Of a stretch of 64,000 nucleotides of DNA, positions 63,866-64,000 are shown piece after piece. The position numbers and the translations under genes are program-made. The notes under the pieces were generated by a model. The model was not told where the DNA came from. It saw only the letters and a program-made list of their open reading frames with translations, and searched no databases. This DNA comes from Pseudomonas sp. ML2-2023-3 (GTDB lineage: Bacteria > Pseudomonadota > Gammaproteobacteria > Pseudomonadales > Pseudomonadaceae): assembly GCF_037055275.1 (NCBI RefSeq), contig NZ_CP146343.1:5239001-5303000 (forward strand), in the 5' to 3' direction. Within the stretch, counting starts at the first letter, position 1; each line of letters starts with the position of its first letter.

Positions 63866-64000
63866 GACGGCATCCTTAGGAGAAGGCAAAATCCAAAGGC
63901 GAACCTTAACATTGCTCGGCAAGATTGGTGGAGCGCAAGCTCAAAGACAGGGCGTGAGGCTGGGCAGTATCGAGCGATTTATTGGAAGTGTGCTTACCGA

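Overview
The window reads as a chromosome segment of a fluorescent-type Pseudomonas. Supporting evidence is the dense GC-rich coding, two families of short palindromic repeats scattered between genes, the yfiR-yfiN-yfiB and recC-recB-recD operons, and a nitrate assimilation operon preceded by a kinase gene. No RNA genes, insertion sequences, prophage or CRISPR arrays were recognised. Of 47 protein genes, one is cut by the left edge.

Layout. (1) 1-5.7 kb: the end of a membrane-anchored Ser/Thr kinase, then a nitrate assimilation operon (NasC-like flavoprotein, NasA nitrate reductase, CobA for siroheme). Its leader holds a sigma-54 promoter, a two-hairpin ANTAR target and an intrinsic terminator, which is the layout of NtrC activation plus nitrate-triggered NasT antitermination. 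(2) 5.9-12.6 kb: a secreted metallophosphatase, then galactarate/glucarate catabolism (garD, transporter, kdgD) with a GntR-family regulator and a candidate operator. (3) 12.8-20.7 kb: a 1,570-residue helicase-nuclease that may be a defence protein, and an autotransporter. (4) 20.8-31.2 kb: twelve minus-strand genes forming a complete Ter stress system. Six biosynthesis-type enzymes (ATP-grasp, two different phosphoribosyltransferases, two HAD phosphatases, a CitE-like lyase) lead into terZABCDE. Many of these genes overlap at start and stop codons, so they are probably co-transcribed, and the metabolite they make or modify is unknown. This is the most interesting region. (5) 31.4-38.7 kb: OprB-type porin, ArnT-like glycosyltransferase, an unknown protein, an Ais-like phosphatase, a McpS-type chemoreceptor and a small secreted unknown protein in an AT-richer stretch. 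(6) 38.8-52.1 kb: metabolic and transport genes (SulP transporter, gamma-glutamyltranspeptidase, MdaB quinone reductase, TSUP permease, AroP-like permease, cupin, mmsA-mmsB) with three LysR regulators. (7) 52.2-63.9 kb: yfiRNB, which controls cyclic-di-GMP and biofilm formation, followed by recCBD for double-strand break repair.

Start codons were moved inward from the longest reading frame wherever a ribosome binding site or family N-terminus supported it. Family assignments come from recognising motifs by eye; no database search was run.
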